DNA from: Acidimangrovimonas sp.
GTDB taxonomy: Bacteria > Pseudomonadota > Alphaproteobacteria > Rhodobacterales > Rhodobacteraceae
Reading direction: 5' to 3'
Length of the DNA: 19,029 bases
Assembly: GCA_030147905.1 (NCBI GenBank)
Contig: JASBUM010000107.1
Location: 1 to 19,029 of the forward strand
Shown here piece by piece: positions 14,061 to 19,029 of this stretch; position 1 is the stretch's first letter; the number at the start of each line of letters is the position of its first letter. Both the position numbers and the translations under genes were made by a program. The notes under the pieces are model-generated. The model was not told where the DNA came from. It saw nothing but the letters and a program-made list of their open reading frames with translations, and made no database searches.

Positions 14061-15083
14061 CTACTGGGTCGAGATCGCGCGGTCAGGCTCCGCGACCGGA
14101 TGATGACAGGCCACAAGCTGTCCGTCCTGGCAAGTCTGCAATTCGGGCCGGACCGCGCGACAGGTCGCACTCGCATGCGGGCAGCGGGTATGGAACGGAC
14201 AACCCGGCGGCAGATCGAGCGGGCTTGGCAATTCGCCGCGCGTCGCCGCCGTCCGGTCCCGTTTGCGCGGATCGAGATCCGGCGCCGCGGCCAGAAGCGC
14301 GCGCGTATAGGGATGGCGGGGTTCGGCGAACAGCGTCTCGGTCGGGCCGGTCTCGACCACGCGGCCCAGATACATGACCGCCACGCGATGCGAGATATGC
14401 CGCACGAGGCGCAGATCATGGGCGACGAAGACGACGGTCAGTCCAAGCTCCTCTTGCAATCGCAGCAGCAGATTGACGACCTGGGCCTGGACCGAGACGT
14501 CAAGCGCCGAGACCAGCTCATCCGCGACCAGCACCTCCGGCTCCACCGCCAGCGCGCGGGCGATGCCGATGCGTTGCCGCTGCCCGCCCGAGAATTCATG
14601 GGGGTAGCGATCGGCGGAACCGGCCGGCAGGCGCACCAGATCGAGAAGCTCCGCGATACGTCCGGGGACCGCCGATTTCGGGCACATGCGGTGGACCAGC
14701 AGCGCCTCGGCCAGAACCTGGCGCACCCGCATGCGCGGATTGAGCGACATGTAGGGATCCTGAAAGATCATCTGGACGCGGCGGTTGAACACCCGCCGGG
14801 CCGATCCCGACAATGCCGCGATGTCCTGACCCTCGAACAGGATCCGTCCGCCGTCGCATTCGAGAAGCCGCACGAGGCATCGCGCCAGCGTGGACTTGCC
14901 GCAGCCGCTTTCGCCGACGATGCCCAGCGTTTCGCCGCGCGCGACTTCCAGGCTGACGCCGTTGAGCGCGTGGACCATCGGCTGCGGACGGCGCGTGACG
15001 AGGCGCAGGATCGATCGGGCGAGCGGGAAGGTCTTGGTCACCTCCTCGACCGCGATCAGGGGTGGGGCGGCTGGCGGAATCAT
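14061..15083 (-). CDS. Peptide-type ABC transporter ATP-binding protein (DppF/OppF-like)
   Basis: Predicted 340-residue ATPase. Walker A GESGCGKST lies near residues 57-65, the FQDPYMSLNPRM Q-loop segment is typical of the peptide/nickel family, the signature is FSGGQRQR, and the switch His is in VFVAHD. Walker B and D-loop read VLVADELVSALD, with Leu where DEPVSALD is normal; the catalytic DE is intact. The C-terminal oligopeptide-transporter extension carries the conserved cysteines (GCPFHTRCPHASATC, later Cys in QTCQ and VACHHP). Its ATG overlaps the stop of the DppD-like gene by 4 nt. Substrate unknown. Confidence 0.92.
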   Translation of the reverse strand: MIPPAAPPLIAVEEVTKTFPLARSILRLVTRRPQPMVHALNGVSLEVARGETLGIVGESGCGKSTLARCLVRLLECDGGRILFEGQDIAALSGSARRVFNRRVQMIFQDPYMSLNPRMRVRQVLAEALLVHRMCPKSAVPGRIAELLDLVRLPAGSADRYPHEFSGGQRQRIGIARALAVEPEVLVADELVSALDVSVQAQVVNLLLRLQEELGLTVVFVAHDLRLVRHISHRVAVMYLGRVVETGPTETLFAEPRHPYTRALLAAAPDLDPRKRDRTAATRGELPSPLDLPPGCPFHTRCPHASATCRAVRPELQTCQDGQLVACHHPVAEPDRAISTQ

Positions 15084-16075
15084 GCGCGCACCGCCCCGCT
15101 TGCCGCGACCGCGTCCGCATGGAAACAGGCAACCATGCGCGCGTCCGGCCGGGGCGCAAGCTCGGGCCGCTGGTCGCGGCAGCGCGCGGTGGCATGGGCG
15201 CAGCGCGGATGAAAGGCGCAGCCCGCCGGAATCGCCGACAGGGGCGGCGGCGTGCCCTCGACCGCGACCAGTTGCGCCCGCGCCCTGCCCGCCTGCGGGA
15301 CCGAGGCCAGAAGGCCCCGCGTGTAGGGATGGAACGGGCGCTCGAAGATGTCGACCACGGCGCCGGTCTCCACCATGCGGCCGGCATACATAACCCCCAT
15401 GCGGTCGCAGGTGCCGGCGATGACGCCCAGATCATGGGTGACGAGCACCACGCTCATCCGCAATTCCTCGCGCAGCCGCAAAAGCAGCTTCAGGATCTGG
15501 TCCTGGATGGTGACGTCAAGCGCCGTCGTCGGCTCATCCGCAAGCAGCAGCATGGGATCGCTGGCCAGCGCGATGGCGATCATCACCCGCTGCCGCATGC
15601 CGCCCGAGAACTGGTGCGGGTAATCGCCCAGCCGGCGCGCGGCATCTGGAATACCGACCAGGTCGAGCAGCTCAAGCGCGCTCCGGCGCCGCGCGCGTGC
15701 ATCCATGGCCTTGTGCGCGCGCAGGTTCTCCTCGATCTGCAAGCCGACGGTCAGAACCGGGTTGAGGGCGGTCATCGGCTCCTGGAAGATCATCGCGATC
15801 TGGCCACCCCGAACACGGCGCAGCTCGGCCGCGGGCAGTTGCATAAGATCGCGGCCGTTCCACCGCACCGCGCCCGCGACGCGCGCCGGCGGATGGACCA
15901 GGCCGAGGATCGAGCGCAAGGTCACGCTCTTGCCCGAACCGGATTCGCCGACAAGCCCGACCATCTCGCCCGGCCCCACCACGAAGCTGACCGAATCCAC
16001 CGCCGTCACGCGCCCGTCGGCCGTGTCGAAGGTTGTGGTCAGCCCCTCGACCTCGAGCGTCGGTCCGGCATTCAT
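15080..16075 (-). CDS. Peptide-type ABC transporter ATP-binding protein (DppD/OppD-like)
   Basis: Predicted 331-residue ATPase and partner of the DppF-like subunit. Walker A GESGSGKS lies near 43-50, the Q-loop is [16 protein letters not shown], the signature FSGGMRQR, Walker [13 protein letters not shown] and the switch His is in LVTHDLGV. The C-terminal extension keeps the cysteine cluster ([15 protein letters not shown] and VACFH). The frame extends upstream through the permease gene, but homology starts at the ATG of 16075. That ATG overlaps the permease stop by 4 nt, and an AGGA sits just upstream. Confidence 0.93.
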   Translation of the reverse strand: MNAGPTLEVEGLTTTFDTADGRVTAVDSVSFVVGPGEMVGLVGESGSGKSVTLRSILGLVHPPARVAGAVRWNGRDLMQLPAAELRRVRGGQIAMIFQEPMTALNPVLTVGLQIEENLRAHKAMDARARRRSALELLDLVGIPDAARRLGDYPHQFSGGMRQRVMIAIALASDPMLLLADEPTTALDVTIQDQILKLLLRLREELRMSVVLVTHDLGVIAGTCDRMGVMYAGRMVETGAVVDIFERPFHPYTRGLLASVPQAGRARAQLVAVEGTPPPLSAIPAGCAFHPRCAHATARCRDQRPELAPRPDARMVACFHADAVAASGAVRA

Positions 16076-16917
16076 TTCCTTGTCCTCATCCATTCCGCGA
16101 AACCGTCGCCGGCGAGGCTGAAGGCCAGCCCCGCAAGGACGATGGCGATGCCCGGAAAGACCGACATCCACCACGCGGTGGTCATGAAATTCTTCGCATC
16201 GGCGATCTGCACGCCCCATTCCGCCGTCGGCGGCTGCGCCCCCAGCCCGAGATAGCCCAGGCTCGATCCCAGCAGGATGGCCAGCGCCATGTCGGTCATC
16301 CAGTAGACCAGCACCGGTGTGATCGCATTCGGCAGGAGGTGGCGAAAGATGATGCGCAACGGGCCGTAACCCATCACCCGTCCCGCATCCGCGTAGTCGA
16401 GACGTCGCTGCACCTTCACCTCGGCGGCGGTCAGCCGGGCATAGAAGACCCAGTCGACGACACCGACCGCGATATACATGTTGACGAGCCCCGGCCCCAG
16501 CACCGCGACGATCGCGATCACCAGCACGAGAAAGGGAAAGGTGATGACCGCGTCGACGATCCGGCCAAACAGAATTTCGGCAAGCCCGCCGACATAGCCG
16601 ATCACCGCGCCGATGGCGGTGCCTATGACGAAGGGCACCGTCGTCGCGAATACGGCGATCTGCATGTCGATCGTATAGGCGTGGATCACACGGCTTAGGA
16701 CATCGCGGCCGAAATTGTCGGTGCCGAAGGGATGTGCCCAGCTCGGCGCCTGAAGCAGCGCGTTGTAGTCGAAGACGTTGGGATCGTAGGGCGCGAAGAC
16801 GGCGGGGAAGAAGGCAAGCACCAGATTGGCCGCCAGCAGCCCGCCCCCGATCAGAAGCGCGCGCGGCAGGCGCGCCCGGCGCCGCCGCCCGGTTGAAGCC
16901 GGCAGAACCGCGGTCAT
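16072..16917 (-). CDS. Peptide-type ABC transporter permease (DppC-like)
   Basis: Predicted 281-residue inner-membrane permease. It begins with a basic cytoplasmic stretch and one hydrophobic segment, then has the family signature HPFGTDNFGRDVLSRV in the first periplasmic part. An EAA-type coupling loop follows (YADAGRVMGYGPLRIIFRHLLPNAITP), then LGYLGLGAQPPTAEWG near the end. All of these are standard for DppC/OppC. It is coupled on both sides by 4-nt overlaps, with the DppB-like gene before it and the DppD-like gene after it. Confidence 0.93.
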   Translation of the reverse strand: MTAVLPASTGRRRRARLPRALLIGGGLLAANLVLAFFPAVFAPYDPNVFDYNALLQAPSWAHPFGTDNFGRDVLSRVIHAYTIDMQIAVFATTVPFVIGTAIGAVIGYVGGLAEILFGRIVDAVITFPFLVLVIAIVAVLGPGLVNMYIAVGVVDWVFYARLTAAEVKVQRRLDYADAGRVMGYGPLRIIFRHLLPNAITPVLVYWMTDMALAILLGSSLGYLGLGAQPPTAEWGVQIADAKNFMTTAWWMSVFPGIAIVLAGLAFSLAGDGFAEWMRTRK

Positions 16918-17852
16918 TTCGCGACCCTCGGGTCAAGCCAGGCCTGAAGGATGTCGGTCGCCAGGAACGTGACCGAAACCAGCACCGTCAGCGCCAGCGT
17001 CATGCCCTGAACCACCGGATAGTCGCGGCCGTAGATGCTGTTGATCATCAGCCGGCCCGCGCCGGGGATGGCAAAGACCGTCTCGGTGATGACGGCACCC
17101 CCAAGCAGGGTGCCGATCGAAAGGCCGAACAGGGTGACGGTGGAGATCATCGCGTTGCGCAGCACGTGGCGCAGCATGACGACGCGCGCCCGCAGACCCT
17201 TGGCGCGCGCGAAATCGACATATTCGGCATCGAGAACCTGGATGATGGCGGCGCGCAGGTTGCGCATCAGCACCGCCGACAGGCTTAGCGCCAGGGTCAG
17301 CGCGGGCAGGAACAGATGATAGAGATGTTCGGCAAATCCGTTGCCGTACCCCCCCACCGGAAACCAGCCCAGCCGCGCGCCGAAGAACGACAGCAGCAGC
17401 AGCCCGATATAGAACACCGGCATCGACAGGCCGATCTGGAACACCCCGCGTATGACCTGGTCGGCCTCGCGGTCGCGGCGCAGCGCGGCCAGGAACGCCA
17501 GAGGCAGCGCCATTGCAATGGCGATCACCGCGGCCATCGCGGTCAGCAGAAGGGTCACCGGCAGACGCTGCGCGATCAGCGCCACCACCGGCTGCCGCAA
17601 CTGGATGGAGGTGCCAAGATCGCCGCGCAGCACGTTGCGCAGGAAGATCCAGAACTGCACGACCAGCGGACGGTCAAGGCCGAGCTGATGGTTGATGCGG
17701 ATCACGTCGGCGTCGCGCGCCCGCTCGCCCAGGATCGCGCTGGCCGGATCGCCGGGCAAGAGCCGCACGAGGACGAAGACCACGACCAGGATGAACAGAA
17801 GCGTGGGAATCAGCTGCAACAGCCGCCGTCCGATGAAGGAGATCAGGAACAC
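16914..17852 (-). CDS. Peptide-type ABC transporter permease (DppB-like)
   Basis: Predicted 312-residue inner-membrane permease. Its first transmembrane segment (RRLLQLIPTLLFILVVVFVLVR) is followed by the LLPGDPASAILGERA motif and GLDRPLVVQFW, both typical of DppB. The coupling loop is YVDFARAKGLRARVVMLRHVLRNAM, followed by VITETVFAIPGAGRLM. The start is a GTG at 17852, supported by GGAG about 9 nt upstream. It lies 55 nt after the binding-protein stop, with a hairpin between. Confidence 0.93.
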   Translation of the reverse strand: MFLISFIGRRLLQLIPTLLFILVVVFVLVRLLPGDPASAILGERARDADVIRINHQLGLDRPLVVQFWIFLRNVLRGDLGTSIQLRQPVVALIAQRLPVTLLLTAMAAVIAIAMALPLAFLAALRRDREADQVIRGVFQIGLSMPVFYIGLLLLSFFGARLGWFPVGGYGNGFAEHLYHLFLPALTLALSLSAVLMRNLRAAIIQVLDAEYVDFARAKGLRARVVMLRHVLRNAMISTVTLFGLSIGTLLGGAVITETVFAIPGAGRLMINSIYGRDYPVVQGMTLALTVLVSVTFLATDILQAWLDPRVAK

Positions 17853-17880
17853 GCCGGCACTCCGCTTTCAGCCGTGGGGC

Positions 17881-17901
17881 CGGCGGGGCATGGCCCCGCC
17901 G
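17881..17901 (-). repeat. Hairpin between the family-5 binding protein and DppB-like genes
   Basis: A perfect 9-bp GC stem (CGGCGGGGC at 17881-17889 with its complement at 17893-17901) closes a 3-nt loop, starting 7 nt after the binding-protein stop and ending before the DppB-like ribosome site. There is no T-tract. It probably stabilises the upstream message or partly reduces read-through, giving more binding protein than permease. Confidence 0.6.
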
Positions 17902-17907
17902 CACCGA

Positions 17908-19029
17908 TCACTTCGACAGCCACGTCGCGCGGAAGATGTTGTTGCCCAGCGGAATCTGAAGGAAGCCGTGGACGTTCTTGCGCAGCGCCACCGGATAGGG
18001 CGTCTGGTAAAGCGGCAGCGTCGGTCCGGTGGTGTTGAAGATCTCCTGGATCTTCGCATATTCCGCCTTGCGCTTGGCCGGGTCGGTCTGGCGCTGCGAG
18101 GCGGCGAACAGCTTGTCGACCTCGGCGTTCTTCCATCCCGAATGCAGCGCGCCGATGGTCGGCGAATAGGCGAAATACGAGGTGATCTCGCTGGGATCGG
18201 CGATATCGTCGGTCCAGGCCGAAAGCCGCATGCTGAACTGTCCCTTGCGATAGAGATCGGTCCGCGTCGCGTTGTCGACCTGCTTCAGCTCAAGCTTGAC
18301 GCCGAGCGCGGCCCACATCTGCTGAAGCGCGGTGGCGATGCCCAGCTCGTCCTGATTGCCGGCCAGCACCAGAAGACTGGTCGAGAAGCCCTTGGCGAAA
18401 CCGGCCTCCTTCATCAGTTTCTTGGCCCGCGCGAGATCATAGGGATAAAGCGGCTTGGTTCCGCTATGGAGCGGCGTGGCCGAGGACATGAAAGAGGTCA
18501 TCGGCGTGCCGACGCCATGAGTCACGATCTGGATGATCGCCTTCTTGTTGGTGGCGTAGTCGAGCGCCTGCCGCACCTTGATGTTGGCCAGCGGATTGGG
18601 CTTGCCGTCAAGCTCGGGGCGCACGTTCACCGTGACATATTCCACCCGGGTCGAGGGAAACAGCTTCATGTCGATGCCAGGCGCCTTCTTCAGCTCGGCC
18701 ACCCGCGCATAGGGGATGAACTCGGCCCCCTGGATTGCGCCGGATTCGAGCTTGAGGATGCGCGTCGCGTCGTCTGGGATCACCTCGAAGGTGATGCCGT
18801 CGAGATAGGGCAGCGGTTTGCCGTCCGCGCCCTTGGCCCAGTAATAGGGATTGCGCACCAGCTTCATCGTCGCCCCGCGCTCCCAGCTCTTCAGCACGAA
18901 GGGCCCCGAACCGATCGGGTGCTGGGCGAATTCCTTGGCCTTCTCGGCGTCCGTCTTGCCCGGCTCGGCCTCGAATTCCTTCTTCGGCAGGATCGCGGTA
19001 TTGAACACCGTCAGCGCCGGCAGGATCGC
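17908..19029 (-). CDS. Family-5 extracellular solute-binding protein (DppA/OppA-like), 5' end outside window
   Basis: The last 373 residues of a periplasmic binding protein; the frame is still open at the right edge, so the signal peptide and N-terminal lobe lie beyond it. Family-5 hallmarks are present: HPIGSGPFVLKSWERG-TMKLVRNPYYW, then FEVIPDDATRILKLESGAIQGA, VTVNVR with an IKVRQALDYATNKKAII helix, YPYDLARAKKLMKEAGF and PTLPLYQTPYPVALRKNVHGF. The protein delivers an oligopeptide or other large solute to the permease encoded downstream. Nothing in the sequence fixes the ligand. The operon promoter must lie outside the window. Confidence 0.92.
   Translation of the reverse strand, partial: AILPALTVFNTAILPKKEFEAEPGKTDAEKAKEFAQHPIGSGPFVLKSWERGATMKLVRNPYYWAKGADGKPLPYLDGITFEVIPDDATRILKLESGAIQGAEFIPYARVAELKKAPGIDMKLFPSTRVEYVTVNVRPELDGKPNPLANIKVRQALDYATNKKAIIQIVTHGVGTPMTSFMSSATPLHSGTKPLYPYDLARAKKLMKEAGFAKGFSTSLLVLAGNQDELGIATALQQMWAALGVKLELKQVDNATRTDLYRKGQFSMRLSAWTDDIADPSEITSYFAYSPTIGALHSGWKNAEVDKLFAASQRQTDPAKRKAEYAKIQEIFNTTGPTLPLYQTPYPVALRKNVHGFLQIPLGNNIFRATWLSK

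Overview
The window is GC-rich DNA with tightly packed genes, many 1-11 nt overlaps, and the codon bias typical of an alphaproteobacterium. A member of the Rhodobacterales (Paracoccus/Rhodovulum-like) is the best guess. This rests on the Fnr-type box, the FrnE-like oxidoreductase, the DWTAGC-type L,D-transpeptidase and the overall style, not on a marker gene. No rRNA, tRNA, CRISPR array, phage or origin was seen.

Left part (1-3445): a lipoprotein L,D-transpeptidase, a decayed IS5-family transposase directly upstream of it, a FrnE/DsbA-like oxidoreductase, and an internally duplicated DoxX-type membrane protein that ends in a clear intrinsic terminator. All are on the minus strand. The DoxX-type gene is divergent from a LacI-family regulator, and an Fnr-type box lies between them.

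Middle part (3446-10292, plus strand): a LacI-family regulator, then an AT-rich promoter with a 16-bp perfect palindrome that has the form of a LacI-family operator. An apparent single operon follows: two permeases, a binding protein and an ATPase of the polar-amino-acid (PAAT) ABC family, a D-2-hydroxyacid dehydrogenase, a KdgK-like PfkB kinase and an MhpD-type hydratase. The enzymes act on sugar acids or keto acids. By eye, the binding protein keeps the arginine that grips a carboxylate but lacks the aspartate that grips an alpha-amino group. I infer a LacI-controlled uptake and catabolic pathway for an unidentified non-amino sugar acid or hydroxy acid that feeds 2-keto-3-deoxygluconate. This is the best candidate in the window for an undescribed system.

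Right part (10337-19029): an Lrp/AsnC regulator is divergent from a homodimeric (AceE/MdeB-type) 2-oxoacid dehydrogenase E1, and the gap between them contains phased repeats and a palindrome. Converging on it from the right is a minus-strand operon: a family-5 binding protein (cut by the window edge), DppB-, DppC-, DppD- and DppF-like transport components, and an RraA-family protein that carries the complete D-X20-R-D aldolase motif. Both transporter operons have a GC-rich hairpin just after the binding-protein gene. The kinase route, the E1 and the RraA-type aldolase could all converge on pyruvate or other 2-oxoacids, but that link is inference.
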